Below are positions 51,041 to 62,958 of a DNA stretch of 64,000 bases, piece after piece. The notes beneath the pieces are model-generated. The model had not been told where the DNA came from. It did no database searches and was given only the letters and a program-made list of their open reading frames with translations. Source of the stretch: Cranoglanis bouderius (lineage: Eukaryota; Chordata; Actinopteri; Siluriformes; Cranoglanididae); NCBI GenBank assembly GCA_023630585.1, contig CM042551.1:18320001-18384000 (forward strand), read 5' to 3'. A program made the position numbers and the translations under genes. Numbering within the stretch: the stretch's first letter is position 1; every line of letters starts with the position of its first letter.

Positions 51041-51918
51041 ATGAGTGTGAAAGAGAAGGCTTACCTGGCGGACATTGGGGGCAGCTTCACTGAGGATGCG
51101 CCCCGTCCCCCAGTCCCGGGTGAGGAGGGTGAGCTGGTGTCTGGAGATGTGCGCCCGTACAGCTTGGGCTTTTACTCCATCAAGAGCGAGAGCCTCAGGT
51201 GTGAGGCCTCCATAGCCACGCCGAGACGACCGGACCTGGACCTGGGCTACGAGCCCGAGGGCAGCGCGTCACCCACGCCGCCCTATTTGAAATGGGCAGA
51301 GTCGCTGCATTCGCTGCTGGACGACCAGGATGGAATCCACTTGTTTCGCACCTTCCTCAAGCAGGAGGACTGCGCAGACGTGCTGGATTTCTGGTTCGCC
51401 TGCAGCGGCTTCCGTAAGCAGGACACTGGTGAGGGGAATGAGGAGAAGAAGCTGAAGCTGGCCAAGGCCATCTACAAGAAGTACATCCTGGACAGCAACG
51501 GGATTGTGTCGCGCCAGATCAAGCCGGCCACCAAGAGCTTCATCAAGGACTGTGTTATGAAGCTGCACATTGACCCGGCCATGTTCGACCAGGCCCAGAC
51601 AGAGATTCAGGCCATGATGGAGGAGAACACGTACCCTTTGTTCCTCAAATCTGACATTTACTTGGAATACACCAGGACAGGCGGCGAGAGCCCCAAGCTC
51701 TACAGCGATCAGAGCTCCGTGTCGGGGAATGGCAAGGTGCTGCCCGGATACTTGCCGACGCTGAACGAGGACGAAGAGTGGAGGTGCGAACAAGAGACCG
51801 AGGAACACAGCGAGAGCGACCCGACTCCCAGCAATCGGCTCACCCAGAAGCTTCTCTTGGAGACGGCGCCGCAACGGGCAGCTAACAGCAAAAGGTACCA
51901 GGACAGCCGTGAGTACAG
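51041..51918 (+). CDS. axin1: Axin-1, first coding exon (tankyrase-binding region and RGS domain)
   Basis: Axin-1 is the limiting cytoplasmic scaffold of the beta-catenin destruction complex. This exon encodes residues 1-293, the last codon split. In order: the tankyrase-binding segment RPPVPGEEG (22-30), a second conserved block DLDLGYEPEGSASPTPPYLK (65-84), then the RGS domain at about 88-211, which binds the SAMP repeats of APC (LFRTFLKQED 101-110, LDFWFAC 115-121, SFIKDCVMK 166-174, SDIYLEYTRTG 204-214). YLPTLNEDEEW follows at 237-247. From memory of human AXIN1, numbering matches residue for residue through the RGS domain when translation starts at 51041 (A at -3), so I prefer it to the in-frame ATG at 51026 (T at -3), which would add five residues. 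An in-frame TGA at 51008-51010 excludes further extension. The donor is CAG|GTAAGC. Leu106 is kept, and human Arg146 is Lys here. Confidence 0.97.
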
Positions 51919-53593
51919 GTAAGCACAGAAGGCTTTCAGTTCTCCAGGTTGTTTTCAAGTCAAGTCCATTTTTTTTTTTTTTTACTTTCTTTTTTTTACT
52001 GGCTTCTCATTTATCTGTATATCGTGCATCTACAATCAATGGTGCGTTTAGTACACTGATGATAGTCATTATCAAAAAGGCACCGGCTTTGTGTAATCTT
52101 AAAGACTTACTGCTTAGTAGCCTTATCAGTTATTTGATATAACGCTGGAACCAGTGGTGAGAGTTCATGCTGTTCCTCAGCTGAGTGGCAAAGAGTCTTA
52201 AGAAATTATACTGCCTTGACTTAATACAACCAGACACAGGTAAGCGCTGCTTTGAGACCCTTCCTTCTCTTTCTCCCCTTCTGCCTTATCCCCAGTGAAA
52301 ACACTGCCTGAGGAAGTACATGAAACGAGAGGTGGAGTTTAGCACAGCCCTCCTGAGGAGATGTGAGGAATGCACGTTCGCATGGGTAGAAAACTGAAGC
52401 CTTTTTTTTTTTTTAAATCCACTGTAACGGCAAGTGGATATCGCAGTCGAATGGCTCGGTTCTGCACTGATGCGGAATCATATAAACGGTGTGCTTTTCA
52501 GGATAAGGAAAAAAAGTAGTGATGAAGTACTGTTGTATGTAGGCCTAGTATTTGTGCAGGAGTTGCGGTCATGCTGCATTCGACTGGAACATTATGTTTA
52601 AGCGCCATCGTTTCATCCACTGATCATGAGGCTATCTCAGGCTTTTTCTCCAAGCTGCACCGAAAATACACGCTAATATGAGCAGTAAAAGACGGTGGAT
52701 TAGGCATGGCAGAAATGACGTACAAGTAAAACCAATCTCCTCCACAACCCGAATGGTTCTGCTGCATCGAGCAGTCATCTGCCCAGGTTGAGGAAAGCGT
52801 GCTCGGCAGTTTCTAAGCGTTCCGTGTCAACCTGTCAAATGGAAATGGCACCGTGATCATTTCCCTTCATGCTCCAAACTGTTGGCCGTCCAGTGGGCTA
52901 CCTGTGAGCGAGGGCATCCATGCAGTGACTGGGTTGCATTGATTGCGCCGCTGCCTGCTGTGAGCAGATGCAGATGGGCGCTCTTTGTGTTCGCTCTGCC
53001 CAGGTGTCTTATGAATGGCAGCCTGTTATTCCAGAATAAAGGTTTCCTGTAGAATAGCTTGACGTGTATTCCCTTTTGGCAGCACAAGCCAGGTTTAACG
53101 CTGGAGGAGAAAAGGAAAATGTGTCAAGGAGTGAAGTTAAGGCATGTTGAGCTTTACCAATGCTCGTGTGTGTATCTCCTTCCCAACATTCTTCAATAGA
53201 CTTACCATATATATATATATCACACTACACATACATGTAGGAAAAAGTCTGCATATTTTCCATTAACCGAATATGTCCATTTCTCTTTGTGTTTACTTTT
53301 TCCATATTTTATAGCCGTTCCAAAACAAATCTTGTAATGAATTTAAGAGTCTAGACAGTTTGTTTTTATTGTGATGTGATACATAGCTACAGAGACTGCG
53401 AATTAAAGCAATATTTGCACCAAACCATTTGGTGCATCACCATGGAATTAAATTTGTATTGAACGTAACTCATCGAGAAACGAACAAAAATACACAATGA
53501 GAAACACTCCGAAACTGGAAAACTATGAACTCGGTTGAAAAAAATGTAACATGGTCTTCAAATAAACAGCATTCTTTGTTAACAGATTTCTGT

Positions 53594-53893
53594 CAGTCCC
53601 TCCAGGATTCTGCGAGCACAGAAATGAACGCAAAATCAAACAAACTCTGCAATATTCGATTGCAGTTTTTCAAAATGACACCAGATTTGGGCCAAGACGC
53701 GTCATGTGACGTCGTCACGACGCGCATTCAGCCGAAAGTCCTCTTCGATTCGCGTGCGTCGAACACGAGTACAGCTAAAAGGTCTAATTTACCAACAAAA
53801 CATCACTGTGAAAGACCGTGCAAAACACTTTTGTGCAATTGTAATTTTGCCAATTCAAGTAGTTTTCTACGCAAAAAAAGGACAAAAAACTCC
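53594..53893 (-). mobile_element. MITE family A, truncated copy
   Basis: Begins CAGTCCCTCCAGGATTCTGC, the reverse complement of the family right end, and contains GTGACGTCGTCACGACGCG. It stops in the poly-A stretch near 53893, before the family left end. Confidence 0.75.
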
Positions 53894-54240
53894 AAGCTGA
53901 CCACCTGAAAGCAGCCACTGCCTGCGATTTCACCTTCAACAAAAGAGACAACTTTCTCCAGGTTCATGTGATTTCTTTCTTATAAATAAACACAATTTCA
54001 CAGTTTGAGTTCTCGTACTAATAATTATCAGGTGTGGATGCGCCAGAAGATAATTTTTTTTTTTTTTTTTGTAACGTATTTCTTTGTTTTCGTTGCTCCG
54101 ACATGCACCGTTCTGTCATATTGTTGTATTACGAGTTTATTCTTGAAATATTGCAGCTTTTTTTTTCTTGTATTATTATGATTATCACAAAATATTCTGA
54201 CTTTTATTCTCAAAATCTTGTGCCTTTTCTCATATCATGA

Positions 54241-54260
54241 CTTTTTTTTTTTTTTTTCTC
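54241..54260. repeat. Poly-T tract
   Basis: A T-rich block between two MITE copies; other T tracts are at 54057-54070 and 54349-54362. Confidence 0.8.
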
Positions 54261-54527
54261 TAAGTAGCAAATTATTATGCAAATTAGGTGAAAAGTGGAG
54301 TATCCAGGATCCATGTAGACGCTTTCAGAACAGGCAGACAAATAAAACTTCTTTTTTTTTTCTTCTAATTCACATGTTTGTTCTTTTCAAATAGCTAGTG
54401 TTCTACAGCGATGTTAAACACTCGATGCCCAGCATAAGTAAGAATGTTCGCGCTAGTTAAGCTTTGCTAATGTTAGCTTCCTGGTAATTATTAGGCGGCT
54501 AAGAGCTGTTGGGTGCTTAATACGAAT

Positions 54528-54778
54528 CAGTCCGTACAGGATTTCACTGAGTTTTTGTGATTGTTGTGGCCAAAAATGCTTGATTTTTGCTGTGACTTTT
54601 CCAAAATTTGCAGTGCAACATTGTGCTTTTTTTTCCCCCTCTCAGATAACTACTGGAATTTGTGAAATTGCAATTGTACGAAATTGTTTTGCATTGTCTT
54701 TCTCTGTGATGTTTGCTGGTAAATGAGACCTTTTAGCTGTACTCGTGTTCGATGCACGTGAATCGAAGGGGGCTTTGG
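54528..54778 (+). mobile_element. MITE family A, 3'-truncated copy
   Basis: Begins CAGTCCGTACAGGATTTCAC, follows the family through GAATCGAAGGGGGCTTTGG and then leaves it at about 54778. It is in the opposite orientation to the copy at 53594, 0.6 kb away. Confidence 0.75.
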
Positions 54779-55361
54779 TTACTTTTTGTTTTTAGGCTCG
54801 TTACTGTTCAAAACCGGAGGGCGTTGCACATAATTTTTTTTGTCTTACAGTTATTTCAACAAGCTGTAATGTGTCAAAAATAAGGGACTCTGATATTCTT
54901 AAACAACAGAAACCTGCTTTGCGAATGTCTACAATGGCCTCTAGACATCATACGTTTTTAATCGGCAAGTAACGCGTGTCTTCATATGATTAATTTATTA
55001 ATTTATGTGTTTGGCTTGAATTACAAAAGGACACCACATTCATTTTTAAACAGCCTTTTAGGGTCACCCATCAGTCTTTCTTATACATCTGAATGTTGCA
55101 GCATTTATGTAGCTCACTTTCTGTGCTTGACAAGAAGCTGCATGCAGCCACTGAATAAATGAATGAACAGGCCTACTGAAACCGTGGTAAAGATGCAGGA
55201 GTTCCTAACCGTGGGCTCGCTTGATTTACAAATGGGGTCGCAAGAGAAACTCCTGTCCAATCTCCTCTTTTGTTTCATTCATTTATTAAAATCCAAAGTC
55301 CATGCTCTTTTAGTCTTTTAATCTTGGCCAAATTATCCCATCCATCTCCCTCCTCTAAACA

Positions 55362-55765
55362 AACTAGCGTTATGTCTCAAATCGCTTACTTGTGTACTAT
55401 TCTAGACTGTTGTTGAGTACTAAATGCTAACAACTATTTTAAAAACCTCTCATGTTGCCTTCCAATCTACCGAAAGGTCTGGTTTGTGTACCGGTCTTCT
55501 GGATTTTCTAGATTAGTAAACACTTTTGAATGTAAGGTTCATGACAAGAATCATGACGACAGCAGAAAGTTTAAAAGAGAAACGGAGCTTGTTCGTATGT
55601 TTAACGTCGCTGCACAATCACTAAACATTTTACAGTTTGACTCGGAAACATAACGGACAGGGATGTTTTGGCTCCGATGTGCCATCAAGTGAATTTCGCT
55701 TTGAAATCTTCTGGATGTACCTAATATATGCCGCGAATGTGTGAACAATGCCACTTCCGTTATCA
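55362..55765 (+). repeat. Repeat family D, copy 1
   Basis: A direct match to 62217-62650 (for example TCTTCTGGATTTTCTAGATTAG and the GATGTGCCRTC motif), with substitutions and small indels. Non-coding in this copy. Confidence 0.7.
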
Positions 55766-55899
55766 CTGGTTGTGCAAGCGCGCATAAAGTCATGCGTCAA
55801 ATATAAAGCAGACTCTGCTGTGCCGCGCCAGGTCGTATCACACCACCTCATCGTGGATTATTTTATAATTACTCCACAACACTTCCCCCTAGACTGGTA

Positions 55900-56050
55900 C
55901 ATAAGTGCAGGGAATATTCACTTCCTTTATTCAGGATCGAGTCAGATTGCGGTGTTCTCACCTGGACAAACGAACCCCACCAAAGAGGAAAACGCACCAG
56001 GGTTCGATTCAAACGGACTAAACACTGCGTATGTAAAAGGACCCTAAGTA
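55900..56050. repeat. Fragment of a dispersed DNA repeat
   Basis: CACCAGGGTTCGATTCAAAC and TGTAAAAGGACCCTA look like the terminal segment of a common fish repeat; this is recall only. No coding content. Confidence 0.3.
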
Positions 56051-57900
56051 TGTATCTAAACTTGCTGAAATCTGGATTCATATATTTGTTCGGGTGTTTA
56101 AAATATATTAACTGAAGCTGCAGTATATCTGTGCCACGCAAAATGAAGACAGTGTTGTTGTCATGGCGTGCAAGTTTGAGGAGCTGGAAAAGTCTTGCGA
56201 GTGGGTGGATTTTACTTTAATGCTGCATTGGGGAGCAGTCAGATATGCAGCTTTTTGGACAAGAGAGAGAATACAATTTCCAATAGCATTCAGTGTACCT
56301 ACATTAAAAAGTCTCCATCAGGAGTCTTTAAATTACAGTAGATATTAATCGGGTACTTTTTAGGCTTGTGAGATCGTGTTTGATATGCCATTGTCCTATC
56401 ATTCCCCCTGACTACCGCCAATTGACCGTAGTGTCGCCTATGACTTTGAAGGGGGCGTGGCCAGTGATTCAAAACGCTTGTCATGTACATGTAATGTCAT
56501 TACAGCGGGGGGGGGAAGATGGTTACAAGTCAGCTGTAGTTTTTAGTAGTCTTTTTTTTTTTTTTAGTCTTTTTAAAAAAAAAATTAATTATCCGTTAGC
56601 AAGGTCTTGCAAATCTGAAGTAAATAAACCCAACAAGTTTGTAGCTGTATCTAAACTCCTTATAATATAGAAATGAAGATGAAATGCATCAGAGACAGAT
56701 TGTTTGTTGTTCTGCTCAGACAGGAGAAAAGGAAACGTTATGAAACACGACACAATTTGTTTTCGTCGATATTAAAGCTGAAGGCACTACATCTTTTTTC
56801 CGATTTAAATCGACTTGATCGTTAGAATCTATCGTCGATTCATGATACCGGTCACTCGTCCCAAGCCTAGTACTTTTAAGTTTGCAGAATGAGCCCATAT
56901 TACACCACAAACCATGCGGCATACGAGGCATGTCACAACTGCATGCGACACCTTTTTTTTTTTTTTCATTTCACCCTGGACACTGCTCGATTTAGTAAAT
57001 CTAATGTACAGAATCTGTACATACCATACATGCATAGCCACTGTGAAGTTTTTTTAATCCAATGAGATTTGAGCTCATGTGCTCTTGCACTTTCTCCGAA
57101 CTTACGTGGAATTACAAACCGATGCCAGCGCACACACACTGCTACAGCCTGAAACGTTTAGTAAAAGCTTTTGCTGCGCGTTCAGTATTTCTGCTCGTTA
57201 TTTGTCAATTTGTCTGTAAAACACAAACACGTGTGCCAGAGACACTAGGAAAATTTCATCCTACACTATTTCCTCTCCTCCTCCAAGCGGTTAATTGAAT
57301 ATCCGTTCACTACTTCTTCTGTTATTAATATTAGTCGGAAGGTGCATCGCTGGTTAGTACCTGCTCATCGAAATTCCATCCGAGCGTCTGATCAGAGATG
57401 CACCTGAAATGTGTTCTTGTGCATTTGACGCTTCTTCGCATTGTGCACGTGAAGAAACTGTAAATTCCCACTGTTGATTTTACAGCATTAGTTGTGTTTT
57501 GGGAGGAAAAAAGAAAATAGTGTAACGAACGTCAGATCGTACCGCTGCAAGCCAATTTGATGAACATTCCAGAGCTCAAGAAGGTGCAGTTCCAGCTGAC
57601 CGGTGCTCAGTTGTTCTCTAGCAGGACTTAATGAACCTCATGAAATTCGCTGGAACGTTCGGTAATCGCGTAATTTGAGATAACGTAACGGGTAATCTTA
57701 ACGTTTGGTCTCGTTCCTCTACCTGTGCTTTACAGTTATGCCTTTGATAAATCGATCATCGGGAGCTCCGGAGGTGCTAGCAAATGGGAAGACAAAGAGA
57801 GAGTAATTAGTAATCTCGTAGTATAAGGAGATGCAAAAAAAAATCTGGGAGATGGATTTCTGAAATGCACGTCAAACTTTTCTTGTGGTGTCGGGTGGCA

Positions 57901-57935
<35 letters not shown>

Positions 57936-58374
57936 GTGCTGCCAAGGGAGCCTCCCTTAAATAATTGCAAAAAGAGAACCAAATTGATTATGTGGAATCT
58001 GAGTGATGATACTGACGCTCTTGTCTGTGGGTTTTATGAGCTGCTGTTTGGTGAGGAATCGAACGGAGTGGCAAGCAGCTCGATGTTGCTGAAGGCAGGG
58101 GAGCATCTCTCCGCAGACCCTGTGAATATTGACATGCCTGCTGCTCAAATCATTAGAAGGCTGAGGATGAGGCTGAGAGCTGGGAATAATCACTGGAGGC
58201 TGCAGTAAACTCGACTCAGCTCTGCTCCCCTCCCCATCGCTGTCTCAATCAAGTCTCTCACAAGTCCTAGCGCAAGGCTCATAACAAATTCCTTCAATAT
58301 AATGTCTACGGTTCACACGGCATGCGGCTATTCCCCTTGTACCGTGCTGGAATTGAGACAAGGTTTTATATCAT

Positions 58375-58445
58375 CGATCAATAAAACACGGAGCCGCAAA
58401 ACACGGGACATTCCATGGCGAAAAACACGGGACATTCCAGGCTTG
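58375..58445. repeat. Short tandem ACACGGGACATTCCA duplication
   Basis: AAACACGGGACATTCCA occurs twice in tandem in the stretch 58395-58441. Confidence 0.7.
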
Positions 58446-59053
58446 GACAATAACGCACTTCTGTTATCAGCAGTTGAATCATTATTGTAAATCCATAGAC
58501 AGTCTGTCTTGGCTGAGCACCATGGCTAACCTGTTAGTTAAATATTTATAAGAGTACTTTTATTATTTGATTCATGTTAAGCCGTAATCAGTGACTACTG
58601 CAATTATATTGTAAATAGGGCAACGTCTAACAAGTAATTATATAACCCTATCATTTGGTTAAAAGAAAAACAGCGATAACCGTTTTACTCGCCTCGTCCT
58701 CGCCTTGACCACGTTTCGAAAGTGTGTACGTCTGTATCTCTATGTATATATATATGTGTGTGTATTATGGGGAAAAGGAGGTACATCCTCACCAACGTCC
58801 ATAAAACAATTAACCTCAGGTGACAACAAATAACACAACAGATTTCAATATGTAGTCATTTAATATGTGGTCAAGTAAACCAACATTCACAACATTTCTC
58901 AAAAGGTGTGGGTAAAAAATAAGAACATGTTATAATACACGTTAGAACCAACTTTAGCAACAATAACGTGAAGTGAACGTTTTCTGTAGGAGTTTATCAG
59001 TATCTCGCATCGTTTTGGAGAAATTCTAGCCCACTCTTCTTAACAACATCGCT

Positions 59054-59737
59054 TCAGTTCATTGACCTTTGAGGGCATTTGTTTGTGCAAGGCGCTCTGA
59101 AGATCGCGCCACAGCATCTCAATAGGGTTGAGGTCCAGACTTTGACTTGGCCATTCCAACACTTTGGGCTGTATAACCCAATTTCATCCCAGTTTAAGCT
59201 GCTGGACAGATTTGTCTCGCATTTGTTGTCTAAAAAATATCCTGGTATAAAGTGGCGTTCGTGGTTGTCTGTAAGTTTCCCAGGTCCTTTGACTGCAAAA
59301 CAAGCCCAAATCACAGTTGGTATGGCGTATTTGTGGCGATACCTTGTGTTTGGGTTTTGCCAAACATGGCACTGCGCATGATGACCAAACATCTCCACCA
59401 TGGTCTCATCAGTCCAAAGGATATTGCTCCAGAACTTTTGTGGTTTGTTCAGATGCAATATTGTAAACCTAAGCCATGCTGCCATATTCTTTGTCCAAGC
59501 CACACTTCCATGGAAGCCATATTTCAGTGCAGTCTTTTTCTGATTGTGCTGTCATGAACATAAACATTTTAATGTGCTTACAGAGGCCTGTAGGTCACAT
59601 GATGTAGCTCTTGGGGTTTTCTTTATATCTCTGAGCATTTAAACAGTCTGACCTGGGACTACAGGACCGTGCGGCCAAAAATGCTTGATTTTGCTGCAGA
59701 TTTTTTTCAAAGTTTGCGATGCAATTTGTGGAGGTTT

Positions 59738-59780
<43 letters not shown>

Positions 59781-60194
59781 TTTTTGCATAAAGCTACTAG
59801 AATTGTGACATTGCAAGTTGTTTTGCACAGTCTTTCTCAGTTTTGTTTGTTGGTAAATGAGACCTTTTAGCTGTACTCATGTTCAACACATGAATCGATG
59901 AGGGCTTTGACTGAATGTGCATTGTGACGACGTCACATGACGCTTCTTGGCGTCTTTTTGAAAAATCGCAAGCTCCTCAGAATATTGCGGATCGCTAAAT
60001 CCTGGAGGGCCTGCCACTCCTGGGAAGATAAGGCAACTGCATTGAAGGCTCCCCATTTGCAATCCTTGTCAAACTTTTTCACTCTAGAATGGTAAATTTC
60101 AGATTTTTGGAGATGGCCTTATAACCCTTTCCAGATTGATAAACAGCAACAATTGCTTCTCTGAGGTCATGGCTGATGTCCTTTCTTCTTGGCA
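59054..60194 (-). pseudogene. Tc1 transposase remnant
   Basis: On the - strand the N-terminus lies near 60194, where the MPRRKDISHDLREAIVAVYQ-like frame is visible at about 60135-60194. The MITE interrupts the frame. The catalytic part keeps NILWTDETMVEMFG (first Asp near 59400), then loses frame repeatedly. HFIPGYFLDNKC and the C-terminal NEL-like tail are only partly readable. It is a clear fossil. Confidence 0.7.
59670..60013 (+). mobile_element. MITE family A, inserted in the Tc1 fossil
   Basis: The family interior starts at GCGGCCAAAAATGCTTGATT and ends CTGGAGGGCCTG at 60013. A (TTTA)n expansion at 59736-59784 enlarges it. The left end is decayed. Confidence 0.75.
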
Positions 60195-60370
60195 TGATGT
60201 AGACACCCACCTGAGTGCTCCAGAACACCAAACTGCCAAAAGTTCTGTTTTTATAGAGGTAGTCACATGATTAACTAATCTTGTGCTTTTCATTAGTAAC
60301 ACCTGGCTACTAATTACAGTCTTAATGATTCTGGAAGTAGGAAGGGTGTACTTATCGGTTAAAAACGACT

Positions 60371-61784
60371 GAAAACCGTCTCAAATCAGTGTGTAGTTTA
60401 CATGGTCAGCCAATGTTTCAAAACACATCTCGGGCACGAAGCCATGCGGATTTATACTTTGCTTTTTGGTCATTTTAATCATAATTAGTGTCCGGTGTCA
60501 GTAGTGCATTCATGATAATCAGAATGTGCATTATGTAGTGTTGGATATTAGGCTAGCTATTTGAATCCGTTAGCTAGTAAACTATTTTCGACTTGGCAGC
60601 ATCGAGAATAGCTACGTCATTAAATGTTCTTCATGTATATAATATTTTTAAGATATGTTGTGCGTGAGTCGCCATTCTGCTTTCTGTTCTCAGTGAAGGT
60701 GATGGTAGGCGATCCAAAAAAAAGAGTCGAGCTCTAAAGCTTTGGAGTCGATTCCACACATGGATAAAGATTCATCATGTGCAAAAACGGCAAGCACAAT
60801 GCTAATTATGCACAATTAGTCTAATTATTTCAGTTAGTGAGACAGCCAGTGGACACTGACGTTTGTGTTGAGTGTTCGGGATTAAACAAATCAGGGCTCG
60901 AAAACTCTCAGATAAAATCTCTCCCAATGGTTGATTCCATTTGGTCACACAAACATATAGTGTGTTCATTTACATTAAAGGAATGCATCTTTAAGAGACA
61001 CGGGAGGAAAATAAGCCTCAAGTACAGCAATACCGCTTCTCCATATGTGTGTGTAGTTGTTAAATAGAGATAGAGTCCAAAAAAGTTGAATGTCAACCGT
61101 ACAGTCTTCTACTAGGAAGTTCAATTAAATGTAAGCGTAGATTCGTACTTAATTACTAAGCAGCGTGCACAGTGAATGTAAAGATCACTTAACCTCGTGC
61201 TGAAGGGTTTCTGTTTCAGTGTTGAGACATCGATCTGCTCGTTGCAGTGGTTATTAGTCCTCACAAAGCCAGAAAAATCAAAACGTGCTCTCCAGCTCTG
61301 AAATTGCACATATACATGACCAGCTAAACCACAGACGACAACTTTGCAATGCTTATTGCAATGGGAAATCAATGCAGGGTTAAAATAAAGGCTTCTTGAT
61401 GCTCTAAATGATCCCAGAAATTCCTGTTGTGGGTGTTGTGAGCATGCTGGCTTACTCTTTACAGACAAGACTACTTTTTAAAATGTGAACTTTGAGTTAA
61501 GGACTAGGTATAAACTATTACACACCCACACTTGCATAATAGACACACTTAATCAACCACCATGACACAACAGTGATTGTTGTAAATATGGCACAGTATA
61601 CACATTTGATACCTGCTTTAATTATTGGCCCGGTTTACTGACAAGTGCAGACATCAGTGTATTTGTGACAAAGTAGTAAGCCCTAGTGTCAATAACTATT
61701 TACCCTTTGTCTGTTCTCCTCGGTGCTTTATTTAATATTAGGATATTCTGCATGAATAAAACCCCAATGAGTCAATCAGTACCT
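60371..61784. other. Intronic, no feature recognised
   Basis: AT-rich, with only short frames on both strands. Confidence 0.5.
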
Positions 61785-62108
61785 AGGGCTGGGCGATCTA
61801 TCATGATATCAATATTATATCGATATATGATTACTGATGTACTTTTCTGAGATACTGTTGGTATAGGCGATTTACTTTTTTTTTTTTTTTTTTTTTTAAT
61901 AATTACAAATTAAATGGTACTGAATGGATGCCATTGATTTGATGTATTTTTTAAAATTTATTTGACTTAAAGAAAAGTATCATCAAACTCAGTTTAATAT
62001 TTTTTTTGTTTATTTTATTACTGTTTTGCAGACAGTTTGTTCGCTAAATTCTATATCGTGATACTCATCGTGTATCGCAGAAATGTCCTCACGTATCGTG
62101 ATATATTT
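61785..62108. mobile_element. GGGCTGGGCGAT-type DNA repeat
   Basis: Starts AGGGCTGGGCGATCTATCAT and ends with inverted ATATCGTGATAC and CGTATCGTGATATA motifs around a poly-T. This is a common teleost non-autonomous repeat by recall. Confidence 0.5.
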
Positions 62109-62216
62109 TTGTATGTTGCGCAAGTTTTCAGAAGTTAATTCCGTGTTCGCGCAGTTCAGTACCATCATAAATAGCGGAGGTAGTATAGCACCATGTGACA
62201 CTGTGTCTCCAACTAA

Positions 62217-62650
62217 ATAAACAAACTAACGTTGCGTCTCAAATCACATACTTGCATACAATTCTAGACCGTTATTGAGTACTAGCACTAATGGTTTTCC
62301 TGTTTCAGTTAGTGTTTAGGTTTTAAAAACCTCCTAAACGTACCGAAGGGTCTGCTTCGAGTGCCAGTCTTCTGGATTTTCCAGATTAGGAAATATTTTT
62401 GAGTGTATAGTGAGGGTTTTTGATTTGAGATGCAGATGACCGCAGTCACGCCGAAGTTAGAAAGTGTTAGAGAAACTGAGCTCGTCAGTCTGTTTAATGT
62501 CACTGTGCATGAAATCGCGAAACATTTTTCAGTCCGACATGGAAACCTGACGGACCGTGATGTTTTGTCTCTGATGTGCCGTCTAGTGGACGCCGCTTTT
62601 AATTCTCCAGATGTACGTAAGATATGCGAGCGAGTACGTGAACAGTGACG
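62217..62650 (+). repeat. Repeat family D, copy 2
   Basis: Partner of 55362-55765. The 72-codon frame at 62430-62648 lies entirely within it, and the corresponding frame is broken in copy 1, so it is not a gene. Confidence 0.7.
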
Positions 62651-62859
62651 CTCATGTAGCAGGTGTGTGTACGCGTGGTGAAAGTGAAATATATTCGCAC
62701 CCTCATTTGCACACTATCCTTTGCTTGCATTTATTTCCAGGTCCTTGCAAGTTGTTAAATGCAACTTGTTAGCTGTCCAGAGAAATAGGAAATGGCTCAT
62801 GTTACGACTCATAATATTGTTTCCTACTGGAACTAGCTAGAACTGATCATTACCACATA

Positions 62860-62958
62860 CAGTACTGTGCAAAAGTTTTAGGCACCCTATGTATGTATGT
62901 ATGTATGTATGTATGTATGTGCATCTTTGCTCTACAGCATCTCTTTGCATGTGTACTG
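62860..62958. mobile_element. 99-bp deletion derivative of the CAGTACTG family
   Basis: Begins CAGTACTGTGCAAAAGTTTT and ends GTGTACTG, flanked by TA at 62858-62859 and 62959-62960. The centre is a (TATG)n array at 62889-62920. The right part (GCATCTTTGCTCTACAGCAT) matches the right end of 12246-12763, with most of the right terminal repeat deleted. Confidence 0.75.

Larger units (their letters stand above)
58800..60370 (-). mobile_element. Tc1-like transposon, heavily degraded, with nested MITE
   Basis: The - strand transposase remains run either side of a MITE at about 59670-60013: 58990-59650 and 60014-60210. Parts such as GCCACTCCTGGGAAGATAAG and TTGCTTCTCTGAGGTCATGG correspond to a known fish Tc1 family (recall). 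The ends GTGGGTAAAAAATAAG (near 58909) and GGTGTACTTATCGGTTAAAA (near 60344) are probable decayed termini. Confidence 0.75.

Noticed and set aside
51269..51958. 229-codon - strand frame opposite the axin1 exon
   Set aside because: It is the shadow of a GC-rich coding exon, and the + strand product is unmistakable.
62430..62648. 72-codon open frame with plausible composition
   Set aside because: It lies in repeat family D, and the corresponding frame is broken in the other copy.
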